From positions 1-64,000 of the forward strand of contig JAQVHZ010000004.1 of assembly GCA_028695965.1 (NCBI GenBank): DNA of 64,000 nucleotides, written 5' to 3'. The DNA is from Thermoguttaceae bacterium. Lineage in GTDB: Bacteria; Planctomycetota; Planctomycetia; Pirellulales; Thermoguttaceae. Positions 53,737-62,717 of this stretch are shown piece by piece. A program made the translations under genes and the position numbers. Positions within the stretch are counted from its first letter, which is position 1; each line of letters begins with the position of its first letter. The notes under the pieces are model-generated. The model was not told where the DNA came from and searched no databases. It worked only from the letters and a program-made list of their open reading frames with translations.

Positions 53737-54411
53737 TTGACTATCCCGACTTTTTCGACGCCGAACGTCTGCTCGAAAGAAGACGAACGCGTCCTTGTCG
53801 CGCCGACCGAACTTTTCCGCCAAATTGGAACGTTCCAAGGCTTTTTGACCGAATCGATCGAGCGGTACGATCCGCTCTTTGCGCCGAGCGCAACGACTTT
53901 TATGCGCCGCGGAGACGCCGAGCTTGACCCAAACTTCAAGCAGTTGATTCCCTACGCGATCTTCACCTGCAAAGAGGGCGGCAAGCGGCTCGTTTTTGCG
54001 TACCTGCGCGGAAAAGGTCAAGGCGAAGCGCGCCTGCGCTCGAAATGGAGCGTCGGTATCGGCGGCCATATCAACGACGGAGACCTTTCGGTCGGGGAGT
54101 CGGAAAGCGTGTTCGAAGCCGGAACCAGGCGCGAAATCGCCGAAGAAGTCGCGCTCGACGCGAAGATAACGTCCTTTTCGCGCGTCGGTCTCGTCAACGA
54201 CGATTCGACGGACGTCGGGTCGGTTCATTTGGGAGTCGTGTGCCGCGTCGAGCTCGACGCGCCGCGGCTGCGCTCAAACGAGCCCGACTTGCTCGAAGCG
54301 CGATTTCGCGAAGTCGGCGAACTTCTCGCGGAGATCGACGAAGCGCCCGAGCGATTCGAGTCGTGGACGGTTTTTGCAATGCGCGAAATTTTCGCGCGCG
54401 AACGGGATTAG
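53737..54411 (+). CDS. NUDIX-domain hydrolase
   Basis: The 224-residue product uses a TTG start at 53737; no ATG lies in the conserved N-terminal part. The NUDIX box is recognisable at about residues 108-136: GGHINDGD, then EAGTRREIAEEVAL with R-E-x-x-E-E as metal ligands, though the spacing between G and E is longer than normal. Substrate is unknown; such proteins hydrolyse nucleoside diphosphate derivatives. It is the first gene of a run of five closely spaced genes for RNA processing and signalling, so a role with RNA or nucleotides is plausible. Confidence 0.75.
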   Translation: MTIPTFSTPNVCSKEDERVLVAPTELFRQIGTFQGFLTESIERYDPLFAPSATTFMRRGDAELDPNFKQLIPYAIFTCKEGGKRLVFAYLRGKGQGEARLRSKWSVGIGGHINDGDLSVGESESVFEAGTRREIAEEVALDAKITSFSRVGLVNDDSTDVGSVHLGVVCRVELDAPRLRSNEPDLLEARFREVGELLAEIDEAPERFESWTVFAMREIFARERD

Positions 54412-54462
54412 AGTTCGCCTTGATTCGTCGCGGCGCGCCCCACAAGACCTCAGGAACCAGCT

Positions 54463-55206
54463 ATGCCATCCTATCAACGCGGCGACGGACGCGCCTACGA
54501 CGAAATACGCCCGATTAAGATCCAACGCGGCTTCACGAACGCGGCAGGCAGCGTCCTCATTTCGGCGGGCGACACCGTCGTTTTGTGCGCCGCGAGCGTC
54601 GTCGAAGACGTGCCCGAGTGGATGAAGCGCGGAGAAAAAGCGCCGACTCGAGGATGGCTCACCGCAGAGTACCGTATGCTCCCCGCCAGCGCCAAGCAGC
54701 GCAAGCCGCGCCAAGATCGGCCCGACGGGCGCGCGACGGAGATTCAGCGCCTGATCGGGCGCTCGCTGCGCTCGGTCTTCGACGCCGAGGCGCTCGGACC
54801 GCGCACAATCTACCTCGATTGCGACGTGCTTCAGGCGGACGGCGGAACGCGCACGCTCTGCGTTACCGGCGCGTGCGTGGCGCTCGTCGACGCGATCGCG
54901 ACGATCCGCGGCTCGCTCCCGAATCCTGACGTCTACCCGCTGCGCGATTCCGTATCCGCGATCAGCGTGGGAATCGTCGAGGGTCAGCCGTTGCTCGACC
55001 TATGTTACGTGGAAGACGTCGCCGCCGACGTCGACATGAACGTCGTTACGACGCGTCAGGGCCGCTTCGTCGAAATTCAAGGGACTGGCGAAGAATGCAC
55101 GTTTGACGACGAACAACTAGCCGCGCTGCTCGCGCTCGCGAAACATGGAAACGCGCAAATTGCCGCGCTTCAACGCGAGACCCTGGCGGACGCGTGGCCT
55201 TTTTAA
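54463..55206 (+). CDS. rph: Ribonuclease PH
   Basis: The 247-residue product matches RNase PH over its length: RGDGRAYDEIRPIKIQRGFT, AGSVLISAGDTVVLCAASV, RGWLTAEYRMLP, GRATEIQRLIGRSLRSVFD, and DCDVLQADGGTRTLCVTGA. The basic RNA-contact residues and the phosphate-binding R-x-x-E-x-x-R-L-I-G-R are present. The enzyme trims tRNA 3' ends phosphorolytically. It is followed 9 bases later by the PhoH gene. Confidence 0.9.
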   Translation: MPSYQRGDGRAYDEIRPIKIQRGFTNAAGSVLISAGDTVVLCAASVVEDVPEWMKRGEKAPTRGWLTAEYRMLPASAKQRKPRQDRPDGRATEIQRLIGRSLRSVFDAEALGPRTIYLDCDVLQADGGTRTLCVTGACVALVDAIATIRGSLPNPDVYPLRDSVSAISVGIVEGQPLLDLCYVEDVAADVDMNVVTTRQGRFVEIQGTGEECTFDDEQLAALLALAKHGNAQIAALQRETLADAWPF

Positions 55207-55215
55207 GGATACTCA

Positions 55216-56223
55216 ATGGAAGAAGTTTCAGTAGTTGTTTTGAGCGCGCGCGTTTTACAGAACGTGCTTGGCGCCAGCGACATATACTTGCGGAAAATAC
55301 GCAAAGCGCTCGGCGTCCGCGTCGTCGTCGACGCCGAAAAAGGCAAGTTGTTTGTTCGCTCTGAAGACGCCGAATCGGCGCGGAAATGCGCCTATTTGCT
55401 CGAACAGCTCCAACGCTGGACCGACCGCGACGGTCAGGCGCTCTCCAACGACGACGTCAACCGCGCGATCGACGAAGTCCTTCAAGGTCAGCCAGTATCC
55501 CAAACGCCCCCGTTTGAAGTCTACGGCGGCAAGACGATACGCCCGAAGACCGCGGGCCAGGCGAGATACTGCGAAGCGCTGCGCGAACATGAAATCGTCT
55601 TCTGCTCAGGGCCCGCGGGCACAGGCAAGACCTACCTTGCCGCCGCGCGCGCCGTCGAAGCGCTCCGATTTGGCGAAGCGCGCAAAATTGTCTTGGTGCG
55701 TCCTGCGGTCGAGGCGGGCGAAAATCTCGGGTTCCTGCCCGGAGACCTTCAAGAGAAGATTAACCCGTACCTGAGACCGCTCTTCGACTCCTTGGCCGAT
55801 ATGACTCAAGCGGATATGCTGCGCGAGTTTATCGAAGATTCGCGCGTTGAAATAGCGCCCCTTGCGTACATGCGCGGGCGAACGCTGAACAACGCCTATA
55901 TCATCTTGGACGAGGCGCAAAATACGACCGTCTCCCAGATGAAGATGTTCCTGACGCGCATGGGCTTCGGCTCGCGCGTCGTCGTTTGCGGGGACGCCGG
56001 CCAGTCCGACCTCTCTCGCCGCATTAAAAACGGTCTCGTCGACGCCTTTGAGCGTCTTCGCGACGTAAAAGAAATCAAATTCCTAACGTTGGGGCGTTCG
56101 GACGTCGTGCGCCATTCGCTCGTTCAGAAGATCGTCGACGCGTACGAAAGGGACGACGACGAAGGCGATTACTCAGCGCCCGAGCCGCCGCGCGCGCAAG
56201 GGTCCCAAGAAGGAACCGTCTAA
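55216..56223 (+). CDS. PhoH-family ATPase
   Basis: The 335-residue product has an N-terminal KH-like part (VVVDAEKGKLFVRSEDAESA) and the PhoH ATPase core: GPAGTGKTYLAAARAVEAL (P-loop at about 137), KIVLVRPAVEAGENLGFLPGD and YIILDEAQNTTVSQMKMFLTRMG (Walker B). PhoH proteins with this set are linked to RNA helicase activity and usually precede ybeY. Its stop overlaps the start of the next gene (TAATG), so the genes are coupled. Confidence 0.9.
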   Translation: MEEVSVVVLSARVLQNVLGASDIYLRKIRKALGVRVVVDAEKGKLFVRSEDAESARKCAYLLEQLQRWTDRDGQALSNDDVNRAIDEVLQGQPVSQTPPFEVYGGKTIRPKTAGQARYCEALREHEIVFCSGPAGTGKTYLAAARAVEALRFGEARKIVLVRPAVEAGENLGFLPGDLQEKINPYLRPLFDSLADMTQADMLREFIEDSRVEIAPLAYMRGRTLNNAYIILDEAQNTTVSQMKMFLTRMGFGSRVVVCGDAGQSDLSRRIKNGLVDAFERLRDVKEIKFLTLGRSDVVRHSLVQKIVDAYERDDDEGDYSAPEPPRAQGSQEGTV

Positions 56224-58691
56224 TGCCAACACCTCCGCATAACGACAAAGATAGAATACGCACGCGCGCTCAGCGCGTCGCGTCGCGCGTCGCCTACGAC
56301 GGCTTGATAGAGAAGACGTTTCGCAACGTCCTTGCGGACAACGGCGTCAAAAAAATAGGGCTCGTTCTTGCCGCCGCGTTTGTCGTTACGATTATTTGCG
56401 GCGCATGGGATCCGCCGAGCCCCTATAAACTCGGGACGAAGATGGAGCGCGACGTCGTCTGCCGCACGCCGTTCCGTGTCCTTAGCCCCGACTTAACTCA
56501 AGCGGACAGGCACGAAACGCGAATCAGAACAGTTCGCTATTTCGTCAACGACACGGCGTTGTTGGACGATTACAAAGGGGAGCTTATCAACGGTCTGTCG
56601 CTCATTTTAGAAGAGCCCGACTTCACCAATTGCTCGGAGACCAGCTTAGCTTTTCTTGCGGAATTCCTGCCCCCAAACTCCAGCGAAAACGGCCTTTCCG
56701 AGATTTTCGAAGCGCTCCGCGCCTACTTTGAAGAAGACGACGGGCTCGAAGAGTTCCGCAAGACCCTCAACCTGGCGTTCGAGCCTTATCGCGAAACAGG
56801 GGTTCTGCGCGCGCTCGTCTCGGTCCACGACGAATCCGCCGCCGCGCAAGCGGTCAGTAAGGCGACCTATATCAACGTTTACGAAAAAGGCGCCGATCCG
56901 AAAACAGCGCGGCAAGAGCTGGCGTCCCAAGCGCTCTTAGGCAGCGGACATAACGTCAAGGCGTCTCTCAACGAACAAATCGACAGTCCTGAAATCGTCA
57001 ACTACATCGCCAATAAGATCAGAAACTCTATTCCCGAAACGCTGACGTACGACGCCGAAGAGACGGAGCGAGCCAGAAACCTTGCCGAACTCAACGTCGA
57101 AGATCGGTACCTCAGCTACGAAGCCGGCGACACGATCGTCAAGGCGGAAAAAGTTCTCGACGAAAAAGACCTGATTCACCTGAACGCGGAACACGCCGCG
57201 CTTTTAGCGGAACGGACGTGGGACGAGCGGTTCCTGCGGTCCGTCTCCTTTTTTGCGCTTTTTTCGTCCCTCATGCTCGGCGCCTTCTTCCTGACGCGCA
57301 ATAAACTTCATATTTCGGGCGCGAACCTCCATAGCCGTTCGCTGTCCCATAGCGTTACGTTTCTCGCCGTCATGCTCTTTTTCATCGGCGTCGGACGCGT
57401 CTTGCAGGAGACGCCCCCGATGAGCGAATCGCAGCGCGAAATCGCGCCGTTCCTAGTCTTTGTCCAACTCACCGCGATCGCCTCCACTTGGGAAATCGCC
57501 TTGACGTTCGGCACGATCGCCGCGCTGGCGCTCAATTTCTCCGGATACGGCGGAATCAACGAATTCATTGTGTTTGTTGGAACCGGCGTCATCGTCTCCT
57601 TGGCGTCGCGCAACGTCCGCACGCGCGCGCAGCTCTTCGGCGTCGCGTTCGGCTCGGCGATCGCCGCGTTCGCCCTGTCGCTCGTTGTCGATTATATGAA
57701 CGACAATTTTGCCCGCGCGATTCCCGACGCGACCTTTTGCGCGCTTTGGTGTTTCTTTGCGGGCTTCTTTACGGCGGGTATCCTTCCGGTTTTCGAGCGC
57801 TTCTTCGGAATCTTGACGCCGATGCGCCTGCTCGAGTACAGCAATCCGTCGCACCCGCTCTTGCTGGAACTTAACCACCGCGCGCCCGCCACTTACAGCC
57901 ATTCGATCCAGACGGCGGCGCTCGCGGAACCTGCGGCTGAAGTGATCGGGGCGCGTTCGGCGCTCGTCCGGGTCGGGGCGTACTTCCACGACGTCGGCAA
58001 GATGCTGCAGCCGGAACACTTTACGGAAAACCAGAAGGGCTACAATATTCACGACGAACTCGAGCCGAGGATGAGCGCGCTCGTCATCATCGCGCACACG
58101 AAAGACGGAGTCGACTTGGGCAAGCGCTACCGACTTCCGCGCCAGATTATCGACCTTATCGAGCAGCATCACGGCACGATGAACGCTGGATTCTTCTATC
58201 GCAAAGCGTGCAAAGCCGCCGAGGAAAAAGATCCGAACGCGCCGCCGCTCGACGAAGCGCCTTTCCGTTACCCCGGCCCAATCCCGCAGACGAAAGAAGC
58301 GGCGATCCTCATGCTCGCGGACTCCGTCGAGAGCGCCAGCCGCAGCTTGACCGACTGGTCGCCCCGACGCGTCGAGAACCTGGTGCGCAAACTTGTCGAA
58401 GAACGGGTCGAAGACCGACAATTCAACGACTGCGGCTTGACGCTCGGCGAAATTCATATGGTCGAACAGAGCCTCGTCTCGACCTTGCTCGCCAGCAGAC
58501 ATACGCGCATCAAATATCCTGACAGTTCCGACAAAGAGAAACCGGCGGAAAAAGAGAAAACGAAAGAGAACAAAGAACCTAAAGAGCGTCGAGACGGCGC
58601 CTCGGCCGCCGAGTCCGACGCGCCCGCGAAGAACGATCAAAACGGGAGCCTCAGCGCGGCGTTCGGGTTCCAAAACGCCTCTGAGAAATAG
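56223..58691 (+). CDS. 7TM receptor with HD domain, c-di-AMP phosphodiesterase type (PgpH-like)
   Basis: The 822-residue product has an N-terminal membrane helix (LVLAAAFVVTIICGAW), a 300-residue extracytoplasmic 7TMR-HDED domain, a block of about seven helices at 335-510 and a C-terminal HD domain: ATYSHSIQTAALAEPAAE, AYFHDVGKMLQPEHFTENQ, then IIAHTKDGVDLGKRYRLP. The HD metal ligands are visible. In Listeria PgpH this architecture degrades c-di-AMP. The last 75 residues are an acidic/Lys-rich disordered tail. The gene lies between phoH and ybeY, a common order. Confidence 0.9.
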   Translation: MPTPPHNDKDRIRTRAQRVASRVAYDGLIEKTFRNVLADNGVKKIGLVLAAAFVVTIICGAWDPPSPYKLGTKMERDVVCRTPFRVLSPDLTQADRHETRIRTVRYFVNDTALLDDYKGELINGLSLILEEPDFTNCSETSLAFLAEFLPPNSSENGLSEIFEALRAYFEEDDGLEEFRKTLNLAFEPYRETGVLRALVSVHDESAAAQAVSKATYINVYEKGADPKTARQELASQALLGSGHNVKASLNEQIDSPEIVNYIANKIRNSIPETLTYDAEETERARNLAELNVEDRYLSYEAGDTIVKAEKVLDEKDLIHLNAEHAALLAERTWDERFLRSVSFFALFSSLMLGAFFLTRNKLHISGANLHSRSLSHSVTFLAVMLFFIGVGRVLQETPPMSESQREIAPFLVFVQLTAIASTWEIALTFGTIAALALNFSGYGGINEFIVFVGTGVIVSLASRNVRTRAQLFGVAFGSAIAAFALSLVVDYMNDNFARAIPDATFCALWCFFAGFFTAGILPVFERFFGILTPMRLLEYSNPSHPLLLELNHRAPATYSHSIQTAALAEPAAEVIGARSALVRVGAYFHDVGKMLQPEHFTENQKGYNIHDELEPRMSALVIIAHTKDGVDLGKRYRLPRQIIDLIEQHHGTMNAGFFYRKACKAAEEKDPNAPPLDEAPFRYPGPIPQTKEAAILMLADSVESASRSLTDWSPRRVENLVRKLVEERVEDRQFNDCGLTLGEIHMVEQSLVSTLLASRHTRIKYPDSSDKEKPAEKEKTKENKEPKERRDGASAAESDAPAKNDQNGSLSAAFGFQNASEK

Positions 58692-58699
58692 CGAATAAT

Positions 58700-59161
58700 A
58701 TGGACGGCGTCGAATTCGAATTTTCTAACGAGCAGTCGGCGTTGCCGGTCGATTTTGACCGAATTGAGCGCGCGCTGCGCGTCATTCTAGCGGACGCGGG
58801 CGTTACCGGCGGCAGAATCGAACTCGTCGTGCTCGAAGCGGAGCCGATGCATAAGATGAATGTCGAGTTCCTCGGGCACGACTACCCGACCGACGTGCTC
58901 GCGTTCAACCTCGGCGATCCGGCGGTTCTGGACCGGCTGGAAGCGAATATCGCCGTCTGTTCCGACGTCGCCGTCGAATCCGCGCCGTTCTACAACTGGG
59001 CGCCGGAAGACGAGCTTCTGCTCTACGCGATTCACGGGGCGCTCCATCTTGTCGGCTACGACGACCATACTCCCGAAGACGCGCCAATCATGCGCGCAAA
59101 AGAACGCGAATACCTTGCGGTCGTCGGGGTCGACGGCGCGCGTTCCCGCGAGGGCGAGTAG
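58700..59161 (+). CDS. ybeY: Endoribonuclease YbeY
   Basis: The 153-residue product has the metal-binding signature IHGALHLVGYDDHTPED with three His, and YPTDVLAFNLGD before it, both diagnostic of YbeY. It acts in 16S rRNA 3'-end maturation and ribosome quality control. It follows the HD protein by 8 bases and ends the operon. The gene that follows is on the other strand and is convergent. Confidence 0.9.
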   Translation: MDGVEFEFSNEQSALPVDFDRIERALRVILADAGVTGGRIELVVLEAEPMHKMNVEFLGHDYPTDVLAFNLGDPAVLDRLEANIAVCSDVAVESAPFYNWAPEDELLLYAIHGALHLVGYDDHTPEDAPIMRAKEREYLAVVGVDGARSREGE

Positions 59162-59169
59162 GCGCGGCG

Positions 59170-60219
59170 TTATTCGGCGTCGGCGAAATAGTCGCCGACG
59201 ATCGCGTCGAGCTGTTCGCGGATCTTGTCGAACCGGCAGTTCAGGTCGAGCGCTCGCGCTCCTATTCTGTTGCCGGACATTGAGTAATCGCCGTTGGGCA
59301 GGACGGCGTCGGCGGTCTGCGCGTAAAGGAGTAGCCCCGCGACGCGGCAGGGGCGTTCCGACTGGTCGAGCTCCCACTGCTTATTCTTGACGTACGAGAA
59401 GATCTGATAGAGATTGCCCGAATGCAGCTTAGCGACGCCGAATTGGACCTGCGTCATCTTTGAGTAGTATTTCGCGTCAATGATCAATACTTTGTCGCCG
59501 CGCGAGAGCATGACGTCGGTCTTCATGGCGGGCAGCAGCGCGCAATCGTCGTCGGCGTCGAGCGCCCACCCGATGAGTCTCGGCTCGGGCCGAAGTTCGC
59601 GAAAATGTTTGCGGTAGTATTCGAGCAGGAACTGTTCGTAGAGTCGGCTCATGCGCTGCTCGTCGATAAGGGAGACCAATTTAGTTCCGCCGTCCGTATC
59701 CGACTGCAACAGCCCGTAGAAAATCAAGTTACAGAGCGCTATCAGCGGCTGATAGACCCGCGTGTTGGCGTTAAAGCGCATATTCCAGTCGACCAGATGC
59801 AGGTCGATCGTCCCGACGTCGACGAAATACGCAAGCCCTTTGCGCAGTTCCTGTTTGCGCGCTTTGGAAATTGGCGCGCTCATCAGGCGCAACGCGGTCG
59901 ATTTCACGATCCGATTGAGCTTTGTGTCGACGGAAAATTCGTCGTAGTCGCAGACGACGCGCTTTCGGCGCAAGCTCTGCGTCTTCACCGTATCGGCGAC
60001 GTCGATTTTTCCCCTAGGAGAAGCGATCGCGTCGGACGTTCCGACGAACCCGCGCCCTATCCCGCGCCGCGCGAGCTCTTCCATCCCCTTGGCAAGGATC
60101 GCGGCGCACAGCTCGACCGCGTTTTCGAATTCTTCGGTCTCGACGTAGCGAAACTCGCGCGCGTTCAGCGCTCGGAAAGCGTACGCCAGCATATAATAGA
60201 CGTTTCGAATCGGGATCAT
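59170..60219 (-). CDS. mcrC: McrC-like restriction subunit
   Basis: The ATG at 60219 overlaps the mcrB stop (ATGA), so this start is well supported (349 residues). It begins MIPIRNVYYMLAYAFRALNA, typical of McrC. The region RGKIDVADTVKTQSL is conserved, and the C-terminal part carries the PD-(D/E)xK-like nuclease motif: MKTDVMLSRGDKVLIIDAKYY, with Asp and the D-A-K triad. McrC forms the endonuclease subunit and activates the McrB GTPase. Its neighbour is mcrB. Confidence 0.9.
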   Translation of the reverse strand: MIPIRNVYYMLAYAFRALNAREFRYVETEEFENAVELCAAILAKGMEELARRGIGRGFVGTSDAIASPRGKIDVADTVKTQSLRRKRVVCDYDEFSVDTKLNRIVKSTALRLMSAPISKARKQELRKGLAYFVDVGTIDLHLVDWNMRFNANTRVYQPLIALCNLIFYGLLQSDTDGGTKLVSLIDEQRMSRLYEQFLLEYYRKHFRELRPEPRLIGWALDADDDCALLPAMKTDVMLSRGDKVLIIDAKYYSKMTQVQFGVAKLHSGNLYQIFSYVKNKQWELDQSERPCRVAGLLLYAQTADAVLPNGDYSMSGNRIGARALDLNCRFDKIREQLDAIVGDYFADAE

Positions 60220-62330
60220 TGGAGCGCCGCCCTCAGACGATGAGCCCACGTTTCGACGTTGGTCGGCTCGTCGTACCAGTACTCTTTGAGCAGCGGAATA
60301 AGTTCTAAGTCGACGACATTCTGCAGCATAGCCTCGACGCTTTCGGTCTCTAAGCCGCACAGGAAGCTATGACCGACACAGAACCCTTCCCCTAGCGCCT
60401 CGTCTGCGACAATCGCTTCGTTAAGACGCTTTATTTCGAGAACTAACTTGTCAAATTCCTCGCTCGCCAAATCGTGCTGATACTCGACGAATCCCTCAGA
60501 ATCGAAGCCGGGCTTCATATCGAAAAAGGCAAACCGGCGTCGGAGCGCGAAATCCAACATCGCCAAGCTGCGGTCCGCAGTGTTCATCATGCCAATGATA
60601 TACACGTTCTCAGGAACGGAAAACTTTTCGTTCGCATAGAGCAGCTGCAGCGGGACGCCCCGCTTGTCGCACTCGATCAACATGAACAGCTCGCCAAAGA
60701 TCTTGCTCATGTTTCCGCGGTTGATTTCGTCAATGATGAAAAAGTACTTGTTCTCCGGGTCTGTTTCCGCTTCTTTGCAGAACTCGTAGAAGACGCCTCG
60801 ACGAAGCTCAAAGCCCGTCTCCATCGGACGATAGCCCATAATGAAATCTTCGTACGAATAGCTCTGATGGAATTGAACCATCGCGACGCGGCTTTCGTCC
60901 TGGACGCCCATCATCGAAAATGCCAAGCGCTTCGCGGCGTACGTCTTGCCGGTCCCAGGCGCGCCTTGCAGGACGACGTTCTTTTTCATTTCGAGCGCGG
61001 CGACTAGACGCTCATAATCGTCGGCGCTCATGTAAACGTCGTTAAGGAAATCTTCTGCGCCATAGCCGTCTGGCTGAGGTCCCCGACCTGTCTCTGCTGT
61101 TCCGTCGCCATCCTTGTCTAACTTCTCATTAAGCGTTTCGACAAGATCCAAATAATCGGTTATGTCCGTTAGGGTTTTCTGCGCGCAGCCTTTTGGCAAA
61201 TCCCATTCCCCGTAATCCGTCCACTCAACCTTTCGGACGTTTTTAAGATCGTCTTCCGCGTCGTCAAAATAATAGACGTCTTCAATAATTTCTCCTCTGC
61301 CAAGGAGTTTCGTCACGCCCTTTTTGACGAAGACGACGTCGCCCGGGCGAATATCGTTAGCAAATCGCCAAAGCATATTCGCCGCTTGAGTAGGATTCTT
61401 CGTCGGGTACAGCTTCTCCCTCAAGGCGTCGCGTATTTCGTTCTGGCTCGAGTACTGACGTAAATCGCCAATTTCATGCCAACCAATACCCATCGTTCCC
61501 TTTTTATAGAAATGGTCCCACCGCTTGGCGTTGGCGCCGGGCGCATAGAGCCAATAGCGCGGCGCAGCAGAAGAAGAAGTTGGCTGTGGAAGGGGGCCTA
61601 TAAACGCTTCATGAGACAACTCGGGAAAATGCTTCAATTGGAAATTGTCGTTCGCTTTCATCATTTCCTTGACAAAGGCGCATAGATTGAGATATTCCTC
61701 GCCCGTTGGAACGTTTTTGAGAGCGGCAAAGTAATCGGCGCATTCTTTCGAGACGATAGGAGAGTCGGCGAGAAACTTCCGGTTGCGCGAGTCGAGGCTT
61801 AAATAGCAATAGGGCCGAAACCAAAAAAGCCCCATCGAAAGGCGCCATTTTAATCCGCTTCTATCTTTAATAGCGTCATACGCTCGGATAAAGGCGTTTC
61901 TCGCTTCTTCGTCCGTTTGATTATCGGCATAGGCGACAGCGGCGGCAAGGACGTTCCAAAAAGACTCGCTGTCCTCGCTTCGATTTTCTTTTCGCCAATC
62001 AAAGATGATCGCGCTTAGCGGATAGAGCAACGGGACGCCGTCAAATCCAGTAGGCGGCGGAGTTTGAAAGGAAAATTCCTTGCCCAATTCTTGCAGGTCG
62101 TCAATTCGCTTAGGGGCGGAAGTCATATTGCTCTTATTGAACAAACCGAAAGCGGTGATCGGGTCGATTTCATCGGGGACGTCGTCAGAAAGCTTCATTT
62201 TTGGAAAATTGTACCCGACTTTTTCATAAACTTTCCGAAGCTTGGGAACCAACGCCTGACGATCGTCTTTATACTCGAGGAGTTTGTTCGCATATTCTTC
62301 ATAGAAGGGAACCCAATCGAAGTTAGCCAT
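60216..62330 (-). CDS. mcrB: McrB-like GTPase with an EVE-type reader domain
   Basis: The 704-residue product has three parts: an N-terminal domain of about 250 residues (MANFDWVPFYEEYANKLLEY, a DUF-like helical region), an EVE/PUA-like domain at about 260-385 (YWLYAPGANAKRWDHFYKKG, MGIGWHEIGDLRQYS, RPGDVVFVKKG, LLGRGEI) and the AAA+ motor with VVLQGAPGTGKTYAA, FFIIDEINRGNMSKIFGE and GMMNTADRSLAMLDFALRRR. The last motif is specific to McrB. EVE domains read modified bases, so the system probably cuts DNA with modified bases (inference). A promoter lies at 62427-62455. Together with mcrC it is a type IV restriction module. Confidence 0.9.
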   Translation of the reverse strand: MANFDWVPFYEEYANKLLEYKDDRQALVPKLRKVYEKVGYNFPKMKLSDDVPDEIDPITAFGLFNKSNMTSAPKRIDDLQELGKEFSFQTPPPTGFDGVPLLYPLSAIIFDWRKENRSEDSESFWNVLAAAVAYADNQTDEEARNAFIRAYDAIKDRSGLKWRLSMGLFWFRPYCYLSLDSRNRKFLADSPIVSKECADYFAALKNVPTGEEYLNLCAFVKEMMKANDNFQLKHFPELSHEAFIGPLPQPTSSSAAPRYWLYAPGANAKRWDHFYKKGTMGIGWHEIGDLRQYSSQNEIRDALREKLYPTKNPTQAANMLWRFANDIRPGDVVFVKKGVTKLLGRGEIIEDVYYFDDAEDDLKNVRKVEWTDYGEWDLPKGCAQKTLTDITDYLDLVETLNEKLDKDGDGTAETGRGPQPDGYGAEDFLNDVYMSADDYERLVAALEMKKNVVLQGAPGTGKTYAAKRLAFSMMGVQDESRVAMVQFHQSYSYEDFIMGYRPMETGFELRRGVFYEFCKEAETDPENKYFFIIDEINRGNMSKIFGELFMLIECDKRGVPLQLLYANEKFSVPENVYIIGMMNTADRSLAMLDFALRRRFAFFDMKPGFDSEGFVEYQHDLASEEFDKLVLEIKRLNEAIVADEALGEGFCVGHSFLCGLETESVEAMLQNVVDLELIPLLKEYWYDEPTNVETWAHRLRAALQ

Positions 62331-62717
62331 TTGAAATCGCCTTGTCTGCTGTTATATTGACCGGTTTGAATGAAACTTTTTTAAATATTTGAAATTTTAA
62401 ACGCTAATTCCCAAGTTATTGCTTAGATATTACCATAAAACAAAAGTAGAATCAAGCGCCGCTAGGCAGAAAATAAAAAACTACTCTGGTTCCAAGACAG
62501 CCGATCATTCAGCGCGAATCCGCCGACAAAGGATAAGCGGCGTTACTGTCGTCTTCGTCTGTAACAGATACGAAATTTGCTGATTGCTTATCTCTCCTTG
62601 TTTTCATCGTTTCTTTACGGCGGTCATAACGCGCGCAAGCAAAAGCACGACTTCGGCGCGATTCCCGGGCGCGGCGTCAACGCCGGACGGGGACGAGCGC
62701 CATTTTGGGTTGTTACT
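62331..62717. other. Intergenic region upstream of mcrB
   Basis: AT-rich near mcrB, with its promoter. The part from 62580 to 62717 has overlapping open frames of low credibility, so I see no gene in it. Confidence 0.5.
62427..62455 (-). promoter_or_regulatory. Promoter of mcrBC
   Basis: On the minus strand TTGATT (62450-62455) and TAATAT (62427-62432) are 17 bases apart, giving a leader of about 90 bases. Confidence 0.6.
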
